A DNA stretch of 64,000 bases from assembly GCA_031216915.1 (NCBI GenBank), contig CM062291.1, forward strand, positions 35,034,484-35,098,483. Reading direction: 5' to 3'. Source of the DNA: Pictodentalium vernedei. Lineage: Eukaryota > Mollusca > Scaphopoda > Dentaliida > Dentaliidae. Position numbers and translations under genes: made by a program. Below are positions 10,136-21,562 of the stretch, in pieces. Below the pieces are notes generated by a model. The model was not told where the DNA came from. It saw nothing but the letters and a program-made list of their open reading frames with translations, and did not search any database. How positions within the stretch are numbered: the stretch's first letter is position 1; each line of letters opens with the position of its first letter.

Positions 10136-10283
10136 GACAATAAACATATAGTGTGTTTTTATATCTGTGTTATACAACGAGTTGAAATATGGTTTATTTT
10201 TTCGAGGCTTCGCCGAGAAAAAATAAACCATATTTCAACGAGTTGTATAACACAGATATAAAAACACACTATATGTTTATTGT
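10136..10283. repeat. Long near-perfect foldback (~70-bp arms)
   Basis: The arm GACAATAAACATATAGTGTG to TTTTTTCGAGGC is mirrored to 10283 with loop GCTTCGCC. The near identity of the arms implies recent origin or conversion. Confidence 0.9.
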
Positions 10284-10601
10284 TTTTATCTGATAACAAA
10301 CAGACACCCGTCTCGTGCGTCTACCCGACTTATATATGCTTCCCATGGACCTCCAAAGAAAACCAGTCTACGAGACAAAAGAAATAGGACAAGACGCATA
10401 GAGTTGTGTCCCCTACATTACAAAATCGATGACGGCGATTGTAAAGTGCGATTGCACTTCTTGCATCATGTAACTGCGCTGGAACAAAATAAATTTCTAC
10501 TATTTTATTAACAGTAACAAAACAGTGTTTCAGTAGAGTTATTCTTTTTTAGCTCAACTTGACAAAGTCAAGCTGAGCTATTGCCATCACTTCTCGTCCG
10601 T

Positions 10602-10662
10602 CGGCGTACGTACGTACGTACGTATGTACGTACGTACGTACGTTAGTACGTTAGTACGTACG
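10602..10662. repeat. ACGT microsatellite
   Basis: About fifteen ACGT units with TATG and TTAG interruptions, near the 5' end of the Helentron-like repeat. Confidence 0.95.
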
Positions 10663-10719
10663 TCCACAATTTCCTTTGGCACACCTCACAGGTCACATTT
10701 ATGATCAGATTACTTTGAA

Positions 10720-12160
10720 ACTTGGTATGCTTGTTTGGGGTGACCTCTAGATGGGAGCTATCGATTTTCTTCAATTTCCGTCAAAAAATGTTGCCGCGGC
10801 CAACGTTCTTAGAACTTAGTTTAGTCAAACCACAATATTTCCCTTTGGCACACCCTACAGGGCACATTTATGATTTGATTGCTTTGAAACCTGGTGTGCT
10901 TATTTAGGGTGACCTCTAGATGGGAGCTATCGATTTTCTTCAATTTCCGGCAAAAAATGTTGCCACAGCCAACGTTCGTAGAACTTAGTTTAGTCAGACC
11001 TCAATATTTCCCTTTGGCACACCCTACAGGGCACATTTATGATCAGATTGCTTTGAAACCTTGTATGCTTGTTTGGGTAGACCTCTAGATGGGAGCTATC
11101 GATTTTCTTCAATTTCTGTCAAAAAATGTTGCCGCGGCCAACGTTCTTAGAACTTAGTTTAGTCAGAAGACTCAATATTTCCCTTTGACACACCCTACAG
11201 GGTACATTTATGATCGGGTTGCTTTGAAACCTGGCATGCTTGTTTGGGGTGACCTCTAGATGGGAGCTATCGATTTTCTTCAATTTCCGTCAAAAAATGT
11301 TGCCGCGGCCAACGTTCTTAGAACTTAGTTTAGTCAAACCACAATATTTCCCTTTGGCACACCCTACAGGGCACATTTATGATTTGATTGCTTTGAAATG
11401 TGGTATGCTTATTTAGGGTGACCTCTAGATGGGAGCTATCGATTTCCTTCAATTTCCGGCAATAAATGTTGCCACGGCCAACGTTCGTAGAACTTAGTTT
11501 AGTCAGACCTCAATATTTCCCTTTGGCACACCCTATAGGGCCCATTTATGATCAGATTGCTTTGAAACCTGGTATGCTTGTTTGGGGATACCTCTAGATG
11601 GGAGCTATCGATTTTCTTCAATTTCCGTCAAAAAATGTTGCCGCGGCCAACATTCTTAGAACTTAGTTTAGTCAGAAGACTCAATATTTCCCATTGGCAC
11701 ACCCTACAGGGTACATTTATGATCGGATTGCTTTGAAACCTGGCATGCTTGTTTGGGGTGACCTCCAGATGGGAGCTATCGATTTTCTTCAATTTCTGTC
11801 AAAAAATGTTGCCGCGGCCAACGTTTTTAGAACTCAGTTTAGTCAGACCACAATATTTCCCTTTGGCACACCCTACAGGGCACATTTATGATTTGATTGC
11901 TTTGAAACCTGGTATGCTTGTTTGGGGAGACCTCTAGATGGGAGCTATCGATTTTCTTCAATTTCCGTCAAAAAATGTTGCCACGGCCAACGTTCTTAGA
12001 ATTTAGTCGAGTCAGACCACAATATTTCCCTTTTGTACACCCTACAGGGCACATTTATGATCGGATTGCTTTGAAACCTGGCATGCTTGTTTGGGAAGGC
12101 CTCTAGATGGGAGCTATCGATTTTCTTCGGTTTCTGTCAAAAAATGTTGCCACTGGCAAA
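10720..12160 (+). repeat. ~170-bp tandem array (about 8.5 units)
   Basis: Each unit carries GACCTCTAGATGGGAGCTAT, CAAAAAATGTTGCC and TTTCCCTTTGGCACACCCTA. Unit starts fall near 10741, 10911, 11080, 11250, 11419, 11590, 11759, 11929 and 12100. Variant bases recur every third unit. The short ORFs found here are only repeats of the unit. Confidence 0.92.
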
Positions 12161-12262
12161 AAAAAATGACACTGGTACCAATGATCTTCAATTTTGCCAT
12201 TTGATTTATAACTTAACAAGTTCAAGTTTGTCAAGTTGAGCTACAGTGTCATTGACACTTTC

Positions 12263-12990
12263 ATTTGACATAGTTCCAGTTTTCTTCCGTGTTTTATGCT
12301 GTAGTCCCAATATAACAAATAATTTTGCGTTTGTTTACAATTTTTACGAAGTGTTTTTTTTTTCAGGTAGAGTAGACGAACTTTTAATTAGCGCAGTTCC
12401 GCGAGTACTTTTGATCGAGGCTCTGACTATAAATAGTTCGCAGTCGCCGCATACTAATTACTATTAACATTCAAGTAATTTCTACAATGTTTTGAAGCAA
12501 AATTTTAGGTTGCCTTTATTGAAGCAAAATAAATAAGAAATGACACCATAAGAGGATTTTGACAAAGTGCAATAAGCGTACAATTAAAACCTGCCCTGTG
12601 ATATAACGATGTTTCATGAATGAATGAATGAAAATGGAATTGAAAGAGGTCAGAGGTCGTTCGCATAAATTATAATTATATACAACACCCGTTGTATATA
12701 ATTCAAGTATATACAACAGTTGTTATACTCTATGGTTATCAGATAAAGTGTTATAGTGGGTTGGCACATATATTGTAAAAGTTACAATCTGTTAAAACTA
12801 GGGAGGCACATACAGTGTTAATAGTGACATCCTGTGGTAGTGGGGAGGCACATAGACTATTATAATAGTAAGCTGTTACAGTTTGGAGAACCATGCTGTA
12901 TAAATGTGATAACCTGTAAAAGTCAGGAGGTGCATGCACAGATGGACATTGAGCGAGATGGGGTAAAACAAAGTTCTATTTATTCTCCAG
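12263..12990. other. Intron sequence without an identified gene
   Basis: Contains only a small palindrome at 12665-12725 (TATATACAACACCCGTTG) and short ORFs without family resemblance. Confidence 0.6.
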
Positions 12991-13169
12991 AATTTATTAG
13001 AGAAATCAGAAGACAGAGAGATAAAACAAGAGCATGCCTTAGCTATGGTTCAGTGTAAAGTGCTAAAACAACTAGAGCTGTTGGAAGGAAGAAAATTCGA
13101 TGATCCAGATATTATAGATGATTTAGATTTCTTAAATCAAAAATTACAGTCTTCTATACAAGATCTCAG
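12991..13169 (+). CDS. ATP6V1H: V-ATPase subunit H, internal coding exon (second in window)
   Basis: The exon starts at AATTTATTAG after a TTCTCCAG acceptor, in phase 0 with the preceding exon's CGG, and ends with AG of a split serine codon before GTGAGT. It encodes 59 codons plus two bases. Recognisable stretches are NLLEKSEDREIKQEHALAM, VQCKVLKQLE and FLNQKLQSSIQDL. These align with the region of animal subunit H that ends the N-terminal domain and runs into the linker to the C-terminal domain. The acidic run DDPDIIDDLDF is typical of this linker. The 3' edge of the exon, including its donor, is duplicated several times in the following intron. Confidence 0.93.
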
Positions 13170-13208
13170 GTGAGTTAAAAATTACAGTCTTCTGTACAAG
13201 ATCTTATA

Positions 13209-13638
13209 CAGTGAAATCATGTTAATTGAATAGCCACTTTGCGAATGAAACTTATTCAATTATCAGGAGTATTCAATTAACAGGAATTGTGTCACTTTCC
13301 TGTATTCTAGAGATAAACTTAAACATTTATTCTGTTATATCTTGTTTGACAGATCTCTATGAGCTCTGTCAAACAAGATATAATAGATTAAATGCCTGTA
13401 TTGGATGTACTGAGGCCAAATAGGTCGATAAACAAAGGAAAACTGGGGAGAGTCAGGGTAATTTCTCGACAGGATACAAGAGTTTTTATTCAGTTAACAG
13501 GAGTTTACTCTATAACCTATTTTCAATTAACAGGTCAAATTTCTAATGGAGGTATGGTAAATGGTTTTGTGTTGGGAAATTATATTCAATTAACAGGGTC
13601 ATTCAGTTAAGAGAGATCCAATTAAGTGGGCTCCACTG
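13209..13638 (-). mobile_element. Tc1/mariner-like MITE, inverted copy
   Basis: Starts CAGTGAAATCATGTTAATTG and ends GGGCTCCACTG, TA on both sides. Same family as 4391-4819. Confidence 0.85.
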
Positions 13639-13774
13639 TATAAGTGTAAAGTTACATATCAAGTAATTGCTTCAGTTCTACATACTGCACTACAAGGATA
13701 TCAGTGAGAACTTCTCTATCAAATTTCTGCATGCCATAGAATCAAGGACACTGGTTTTGTTTACAATGGCATAG

Positions 13775-13999
13775 CGGGGGTTCGAACCCATGCCGAGAGA
13801 GGTTCCTACGGCACCAACCGCCTAGCGAAACTGTACTGAACCATGCAAACCACTCGCCCACTGGCAGACCCCCCAAAAAGGTATGCTAATTAACCATGTA
13901 TATACAAGATCAGTACAGATCACATGTGCGTGGTTCAGTACAGTTTTACTAGGCGGTTGGTGCCATAGGAAAATCTTTTGGCATGGGTTCAAACCCCCG
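13775..13999. repeat. Foldback with tRNA-like B box in each arm
   Basis: Arms of about 72 bp (13775-13847 and 13928-13999) face each other. The outer part reads GGGGGTTCGAACCCATGCC, containing a canonical GGTTCGAACCC B box; the inner part is GCACCAACCGCCTAG. Possibly two SINE heads in opposite orientation, or a foldback element. Confidence 0.75.
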
Positions 14000-14202
14000 T
14001 CATGGAAAAGTTACAGTTTTCTATAAAAGATCTTAGGTGGGTGAAAAGTTACAGTCTTGTATACAAAATCTTGTTCCATAAAGATTCAGTTTTCTGTTCT
14101 TCGATGTACATTTATCTGCCCTCATGTAGAGGTGTAATGTGTTATAGTTTCTCAGTTTAATCACAATTTAAGGTTTGAGGAGATTCCTAATTTAAATTGC
14201 TT

Positions 14203-15420
14203 TTTAGCTCACCTGAGCGAATCTCAAGGGGAGCTTTACTAATCACTTTCAGTCCGTCGTCTGTCCATCTGGCGTTAACTTTACATTATCGACTTCTTCT
14301 CACAAACTACTCAACCAAATTGAACCAAATCTGGTGTTTATGTTCCCTATCATATGTCAATTCAAGTTTGTTCAAATCAAGTTGACCCGCCCCTTGGTAG
14401 GGCCATGCCCAAAAAGTGAGCGTAAATCTTAAAAAATCTTCTTCTCATGAACCAGCAGTAGCAGAGACTTGATATTAGGTGTGCAGCTTCCTTTTGAGGT
14501 GTAGACTCAGATTTGTTCAAGAGAAGTTCTCGGGGCTATATTTGCCATCGTAATGGGAGGGGCAAGAAATTTTGCCCCGCCCAAAATTTCTATTTTCCAA
14601 ATCGAGAGGCTGATTTGAACCAAATCTGACATGAGGTTTTATTGGGACATAAGTAGTAAATTTATGACAAAAAAAAATTATCCTGTCGTCCCATGGGAAC
14701 CGCAGGAGCTAAAAATAGAAAAAAAATTAAAATGCCCGTATCTCCAAAACTACATGGCACTGGGAATTCTTATATGGTGTGAGGCTTCCTTATGTCCAAC
14801 AGAATGGAATGGTAAAAAAAATTGCTGTCAGTTTTATCATGGGGTACTTTTTGGGGGACTTTGAAAAAGTGCTGAGTCAGCATTTTTAATGGGAAAAACA
14901 TTTAACACTACTTTTCTCCCAAACCACCGCTCCAAAAGCTTTCAAATTTCACATATAACATCTTTAGAAGATTGTTTCACATGTTTATTGAAATCAGTTC
15001 CCTGGGTTCATATTTGGGCTCTCTATGGGAGCTAAAATGTTTAAATTAGTGCAGTATGAGGAATACTCTTTAAAAATCTTCTTCTTCAGATCTACCAATA
15101 AGAATCTTTTGACATTTGGTATGCAGCATCCTTAGGGGGTGAGATTTAAGTTTGTTCAAGCCAAGTCCCTGGGTTCATATTTAGGCTGAAAATTTGGGGT
15201 CCCGTTCCGGACTTAGAAATTTTGGACCAAAATCTGGAAAAAATTTTTTTGTTTTTTTTGCATTTCGGTCAATTTTGAGACAAAAAAAATTTTTTTTTTT
15301 TACACTGAAAATTTGGGGGCCGGGTGGGACTTAGAAAATTTTGGACCAAATTCAAGTCCCTGGTTTGATATTTAGACTACCATGTCAGGTGAGCGCCCTC
15401 AGGCTATCTGGGGCCTCTTG
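14203..15420 (+). mobile_element. Helentron-like repeat, AGCTCACCTGA family
   Basis: 5' end TTTAGCTCACCTGAGCGAA; 3' end CAGGTGAGCGCCCTCAGG then a GGGGCCTCTTG terminus. The interior has diverged repeats of AAAATCTTCTTCTCATGAACC and CAAGTTTGTTCAA. No coding region. Confidence 0.65.
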
Positions 15421-17678
15421 TTTTGTAATCTTCCTCAACTCGTCAACTTCACCTTGTAATCTACCTACAGAGTTTCTTAGAACTACATAAACAAGAGCCT
15501 CTGTTGTATATCATCTGTAAAGAATATAAATGAGAGCATCTGTTAGGGACAGATATTGTATATAAAGAATATAAACAAGGGCCTCTGTCGGGGACAGATA
15601 TCATAAGTGAAGAATTTAAATGGGAGCCATCTTTGGGGAGATATATCGTATGTGAAGAATATAAATAAGATTCTTCAATGGGAACCGAAATTATATGTGA
15701 AGAATATAAACAAGCGTCTTCATTAGAAACAGATATTGTATGTAAAGTTGTAAAGAATATAAACAAGAACCTCTTTAGGGAAGATATTGTATGTGAAGAA
15801 TATAAATGAAAGCCTATATTGGGAACATACATCATAAGTAATGAATATAAATATGAGTCTCTATTGGCAACAGATGTTGTATGTGAAGAAATTAAATGTG
15901 AGCTTCTATAGGGGAAGATATTGTATGTGTGATTATAAACGAAAGACTTTATTGGGAATGTACCGGTATACCGTATGTGATGAATATAAATGTGAGTCTC
16001 TATTGGAGACGGGTAGTGCATGAGAAGAATATAAACAAGAGCCTCAGTTGGGGAAAGATATTGTATGTGAAGAATATAAATGAGAAACTCTACTGAGGAC
16101 AGATATTCTATGTGAATATGTGAAGAATATAAATTTGGGCCTCTATTGGGGAAAGATATTGTATGTGAAGAATATAAATGAGAGCCTCTATTGGGAACAT
16201 ATATCATATGCAAAGAGCATAAATGAGAGCCTCTGTTGAGACAGATGTATGATTTCTGAAGATTATAACCGAGAGCCTCTATAGGGGACAGATATTGTAT
16301 GTGAAGAATATAAATGAGAGCCCCTATTAGGGACAGATACTGTATGTGAAGAATATAGATGACTGCCTCCATTTGGGACAGATATTTTAAGCGAAGAATA
16401 GAAATGAGAGCCTCAGTTGGGGACAGATATTATATGTGAAGATTATAACCGAGAGCCTCTATTGGGGACAGATATTGTATGTGAAGAATTTAAACCAAGA
16501 GCTTCTATTGGGGACAGGTATTGTATGTGAAGAATATAAATGAGAGCCTCAAATGGGGTCAGATATTGTATGAAAAATATAAATGAGAGCCTCTATAGGT
16601 AACAGATATTGTGTGTGAAGAATATAAATGAGAGCCTTTAATGCGATCAGATATTGTATGTGAAGAATGTAAATGAGAGCCTCTATTGGGGACAGATATT
16701 GTATGTGAAGAATATAAATGAGAGCCTCTATTGGGGACAGATATCATATGCAAAGAGCATAAATGACAGCCTCTATTGGGGAAGATATTGTATGTGAAGA
16801 GTATAAACAAGAGCCCCTGTTGGGGACAGATATTGTATGTGAAGAATAGAAATGAGATCCTCTATTGGGGACAGATATTTTATGTGAAGAATATAAATGA
16901 GAGCCTCTTTTGGGGATAGATATTGTATGTGAAGAATATAAACGAGAGTCTCTATTGGAGACAGATATTTATGTGAAGAATATAAATGAGAGCCTCTATT
17001 GGGGACAGATATTGTATGTGAAGAATATAAACGAGAGTCTCTATTGGAGACAGATATTTATGTGAAGAATATAAATGAGAGCATCTATTGGGGACAGATA
17101 TTGTATGTGAAGAATATAAACGAGAGCCTCTATTGGAGATAGATATAGTATGTGAAGAATATAAACAGGAGTCTCTAATGGGGTCAGATATTGTATGTGA
17201 AGAATATAAATGAGAGCCTGTGTTGGGGACATATTGTATGTGAAAAATATAAACGAGAGCCTCTAATGGGGCCAGATATTGTATGTGAAGAATATAAATG
17301 AGAACCTGTGTTGGGGACAGATATTGTATGTGAAGAATATAAACTGAGAACCTCTATTGGGGACATATTGTATGTGAAGAATATAAACACGAGCATCTAT
17401 TGGGGATAGATATTTTATGTGAAGAATATAAATGAGAGCCTCTATTGGGGATAGATATTGTATGTGAAGAATATAAATGAGAGCCTCTGTTGCGGACATA
17501 TTGTTATGTGACGAATATAAATGACAGCCTGTGTTGGGGACAGATATTGTATGTGAAGAATAATAACAAGATCCTCTATTGGGGACAGACATTATATGTG
17601 AAGAATGGGGATAGATATTGTATGTGAAGAATATAAACGAGAGCCTCTATTAGGGATAGAGATTGTATGTGAAGAATA

Positions 17679-17738
17679 TGAATGAATGAATGAATGAATG
17701 AATGAATGAATGAATGAATGAATGAATGAATGAATGAA
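17679..17738. repeat. GAAT microsatellite
   Basis: About fifteen GAAT units at the edge of the 45-bp array. Confidence 0.95.
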
Positions 17739-18013
17739 TCTTTATTTAGCAGTATACAACAGAAAGCAGAAAATTATACATGCATCATTATAGAACAAAA
17801 ATATACATACAGAATTATAGACAAAAATAATCTAATAAACCTGTATACTGCAGGGAGACAGCATAGCCAGATTGGCTGTCTACCTGTCGTCTCCCGGGGA
17901 TTATATAATGCAACATTGGAATCGGACTGTCCAACAATCGTTCATCTTTACTTTGTCTTGGTCGCTGGTGGCGAGTGTAACTCACACAATTTAGTTACGA
18001 TACGAGCATTGAC

Positions 18014-18058
18014 TTAACCCTTTACCCAACATTAAAAACAGAAAAAAAAAAAAAAAAA
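18014..18058 (+). mobile_element. Truncated TTAA MITE end with A tract
   Basis: TTAACCCTTTACCCAACATT followed by an A run and directly by minisatellite units. Only about 25 bp of the MITE survive. Confidence 0.65.
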
Positions 18059-18819
18059 TGAGAGCCTATGTTGGGGACAGATATTATTATGTGAAGAATA
18101 TAAATGAGAGCCTGTGTTGGGGACAGATATTGTATGTGAAGAATATAAACAAGAGCCTCTATTGGGGACAGACATTGTATGTGAAGAATATAAACGGGAG
18201 CCTCTATTGGGGATAGATATTTTATGTGAAGAATATAAATGAGAGCCTCTATTGGGGATAGATATTGTATGTGTAGAATATAAACGAGAGCCTGTGTTGG
18301 GAAGAGATATTGTATGTGAAGAATATAAACGAGAGTCTCTATTGGAGACAAATATTGTATGTGAAGAATATAAATGAGAGCCCCTATTGGGGACAGATAT
18401 TGTATGTGAAGAATATAAACGAGAACCCCTTTTCGGGACAGATATTGTATGTGAAGAATATAAATGAGACCCCCTATTGGGGACAGATATTATATGTGAA
18501 GAATATAAATGAGACCCTCTGTTGGGGACAGATATATGTGAAGAATATAAATGAGAGCCTCTATTGGGGACAGATATTGTATGTGAAGAATATAAATGAG
18601 AGCCTCTATTGGGGACAGATATTATATGTGAAGAATATAAATGAGACCCTCTATTGGGGACAGATATTATATGTGAAGAATATAAATGAGAGCCTCTATT
18701 GGGGACAGATATTGTATGTGAAGAATATAAATTAGAACCTCTATTGGCAAATGTCATGTGAAGAAAATAAATAAGAACCTCTGTTGGGAATGAAAGAATA
18801 TTTTTATTGGTAAATCTGA

Positions 18820-19015
18820 ACACTTTACCTAATGTAACAGCAATATTCAGCTACTGCTATTAAATATAAAAAAAGTAATTCAAATTTTATTATTTTGGTA
18901 AATTATTGCCTTCAAAACATGGCTTACAACCAATGTTCATGCTTAAAAATTTTGATTTGACATCCAAAAATATTCGTTGGCTAAACTTTTGGCAAAAAAA
19001 AAGTTACTTTCACTT
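18820..19015. mobile_element. Diverged TTAA-type MITE remnant
   Basis: ACTTTACCTAATGTAACAGC, TTTTATTATTTTGGTAAATT and CAAAACATGGCTTA resemble the variant at 62578-62790, but the right half is lost. Confidence 0.45.
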
Positions 19016-19054
19016 GAGAAGTATAGCCATTGCAACTGTGAAGAGCGTGATCAA

Positions 19055-19304
19055 TTAACCCTTTACCTAACGTAACGGCCAAAAACGGCCAGTGCTATTC
19101 TCAAAACTCGTCATTTAATTTTCATTATTTTTTTATTTTTTGTCTCTAAAACATAGGTTATGACCTCTCATTGGAACGAGCTCATTGAGCTCGTTCCAAT
19201 GAGGGGTCATAACCTATGTTTTTGAGACAAAAAATGAAAATAATAGTTTTTCAAGAATTTTTTGGGTAAATGTCGTCTGCTTTTCATGTTACGTAAAGGG
19301 TTGA
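19055..19304 (+). mobile_element. TTAA MITE type 1
   Basis: Left TTAACCCTTTACCTAACG and right GTAAAGGGTTGA (the TTAA mutated). Palindromic core centred on GAGCTCATTGAGCTC. Confidence 0.87.
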
Positions 19305-19523
19305 AGACAAACAAACAAAAATTTTAATATAAGGAAATTGTCTGCTGGTCATAAAGACAGAAACAATAACTGATTTTCACAAAAACATGCCCAAACCCAG
19401 AGATTTTATCAATAAGCTGTTATAAATAGTGTTTGAACAAACTTTCAATGTTAATTGCCAGTGAGTGGTAATGAGGCATTGTTTTTCCTTCCATAAAACA
19501 TTGTAGGTTATCAAGTTTACAAA

Positions 19524-19776
19524 CAGGCCTGAAAATAAGCAGTCTGACATTTGCAGAATGAGGTCCCCAGAGGGTGAATTTGATGATGCTATCCCATACA
19601 GCGGGACAGTTTATTTTCTGGGTACCTCTTTCTGTTTAGTTTTGAGACCCTGGTTCAGATTGAAGTTCACAGAGGGTAAATTTAGTGATGCTACCCTGCT
19701 GTGCAGGGTAGCATCACTAAATTCACCCTCTGTAGACCTCATTTTGCAGATGACAGTCTGCTTATTATTTGGCTTG
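19524..19776. mobile_element. hAT-like palindromic MITE
   Basis: Ends CAGGCCTGAAAATAAG and CTTATTATTTGGCTTG; flanking 8-mers TTTACAAA and TTTGCAAA. Inner hairpin GCTACCCTGCTGTGCAGGG. Confidence 0.85.
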
Positions 19777-20596
19777 TTTGCAAAAGGAAGCATTTAATTA
19801 GATCAATACTTCATACCATCATGAGTGATTCGCGATGGTATGAAGCATTATCCCATAAATGGCTGTTTATTCGAACAATAAAAGCCTAGGATAAATTTTT
19901 GCTTTATTCACCTAGTAGGGTGAAAAATTTTCCCCGCAGGTTTAACACTGAAAGAATTTATTCCTGTAGTGGTGATGGACTTGTTGACCTCTACCACATT
20001 CGTGGAGCATAATTAATAGTTCAATTGTTGTTTCTTTAAACCTTTTTCAAAGTATTACACAATGCCAGTAGGAAAAAACACACACTGTTCATTTAATAAA
20101 GTATTTTTGCAAGTTTAGCTCAAGTTTGTAAGGGAATTATTTTTAGACAGAAATGTTTCACTGCTCCTTTTTTATTTTTGCCAATTTTGCTTATCAATAG
20201 AATTGGATCAATGTGCTTCTCACTTCTCGCTGTGTTTTGTAGAGAGTAACAGCATAGTTTCACCACAACTGCCCTGTAAAACATTTATGGGATAAACAAA
20301 ATAAACGTAGAATGTTTTCAAGAAAAAAAATTATTCTACTCTTAGAATTAAGAATGAAACCAACTTGCCAGAGGCTCATTGGTTTCTTTCTTAATCCTTC
20401 TTGTATATTGTAGAATAAATTTTTTACTCGAAAACACTCTATGCTATATTTATCTAGTGATATCAAATTAAATGCTGCCATTTATAAAGAGTCATGACCC
20501 AGCCCAATGGATTAACAATAATTTATTGTTTAATCCGTTATTATCTGAGAGCAACAACAAATGTACATACCAACATCATTCAGCCCGACCATTAAA
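19777..20596. other. Intron sequence without an identified gene
   Basis: Short AT-rich ORFs only. No repeat family recognised apart from an imperfect hairpin around 19805-19850 (ATACTTCATACCATC). Confidence 0.55.
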
Positions 20597-20849
20597 CAAG
20601 CCTGAAAATAAGCAGAGTGTCATTTTCAAAATGAGGTCCCCAGAGGGTGAATTTGGTGATGCTACCCTGCACAGCAGGGTAGCATCACTAAATTTACTCT
20701 ATGTGAACCTAAATCTGAATCAATGTCTCAAGCCTGAACAGAAAGAGGTACCAAGATGATAAATTGGCCTGCTGTATGGGATAGCATCAAAAATTTCACC
20801 CTCTGGGGGCCTCATTTTGCAAATGACTGATTGCTTATTTCCCGACTTT
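20597..20849. mobile_element. hAT-like palindromic MITE with perfect target duplication
   Basis: CAAGCCTGAAAATAAGCAG start; CCATTAAA repeated on both sides (20589-20596 and 20850-20857). Confidence 0.88.
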
Positions 20850-21236
20850 CCATTAAATGAATCAATGGTATACATATAACTTAGGTGACATCTATTTTCG
20901 CCTACCGAGGCTTTCATCAGAACTTCCAACATCTGTCAGATTTTTTTTGTGAACAATTATACATTCACTCTTTAAATAATTGCCAGTTCATTTTTCAAAA
21001 CTTTAAACTTGAATCAGTTTATTTGGCAGGCAGAGATAAACATCCCCTCCTTTCCATTAGCTTTTTGGCACCAAAACACTTGGGTCAGCATCAACACTGC
21101 TTGTGACCACTCATTGGAATGACCAATTATGATGGAACATTTTCTAGTCATTCAAGAAAATTTTAAGCAAGTGTTGTCTCCTAGTCCTGTTAGGTGAAGC
21201 ATTAAACTCTTTATGTTTTGTTATTACTTATCTATT

Positions 21237-21562
21237 GGAGAAGCTTGGTGGCTCAGTGGTTATGTCATTGAACTTCAAACCGAGAGGTCCATGGTTCGAT
21301 CTCCACCAGGGGTAACTGCATTGTGTCCTTGAGCAAGGTACTTAATCCTGATTGCTCATGTGGGGGCACGGTGGTGCTGGGTACTACAGCGTAATGCGCA
21401 CCAGTGTTTCACCTGTCTTCAGCCAATGCTAACCCTTGTGTGGCATTAGTACAAGAGTCTGACAGTTGCTTGCCATTGCTCAGTGGTTCTCTCTGGGTAC
21501 CCCAGAAACTGTCTGGCACAAGATGGCTGTCAAAAGTGTTGTTAAACTCCAATAAACAAATC
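21237..21562 (+). mobile_element. tRNA-headed SINE, near complete
   Basis: A-box-like TGGCTCAGTGG and B box GGTTCGATCTC (about 21293) form the RNA polymerase III promoter. Then the shared body GCATTGTGTCCTTGAGCAAG and the 3' part GTTGTTAAACTCCAATAAAC. Not a functional tRNA: it has a long body and no clean cloverleaf end. Confidence 0.82.

Larger units (their letters stand above)
10549..12262 (+). mobile_element. Helentron-like repeat, AGCTCAACTTGAC family, with internal array
   Basis: The 5' end TTTTAGCTCAACTTGACAAA forms a hairpin (CTTGAC/GTCAAG inside AGCTCA/TGAGCT). The 3' end has TTGAGCTACAGTGTCATTG then ACACTTTCATTT, with an AGTGTC/GACACT hairpin. There is no visible target duplication and it sits in T-rich DNA, as for Helentron-type rolling-circle elements; the class is inferred, and no Rep-helicase is encoded. 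Confidence 0.6.
13139..14075 (+). repeat. Tandem duplicates of the second exon's 3' edge, split by insertions
   Basis: The ~38-bp stretch AAAATTACAGTCTTCTATAC to the donor and following AA recurs at 13177-13207, about 14006-14043 and about 14044-14072. The third copy keeps a donor-like CTTAG/GTGGGT. A MITE and a foldback separate copies two and three. Confidence 0.8.
15490..18770. repeat. 45-bp minisatellite, roughly 65-70 units
   Basis: The unit reads GAAGAATATAAATGAGAGCC then TCTATTGGGGACAGATATTG then TATGT. Because 45 is a multiple of three, degenerate reading frames stay open on both strands (up to about 300 codons). The left part is more diverged and the right part more uniform. A (GAAT)n tract and unrelated sequence separate the two blocks at about 17677-18055. 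Confidence 0.93.

Noticed and set aside
10722-12106. Series of ~62-codon ORFs with SRWELSIFFNF
   Set aside because: One ORF per 170-bp repeat unit; no start context, domain or codon pattern.
15461-18823. Long reading frames (up to about 300 codons) on both strands
   Set aside because: They are shadows of a 45-bp tandem repeat whose period is a multiple of three; frames are open on both strands and the units vary without a coding pattern.
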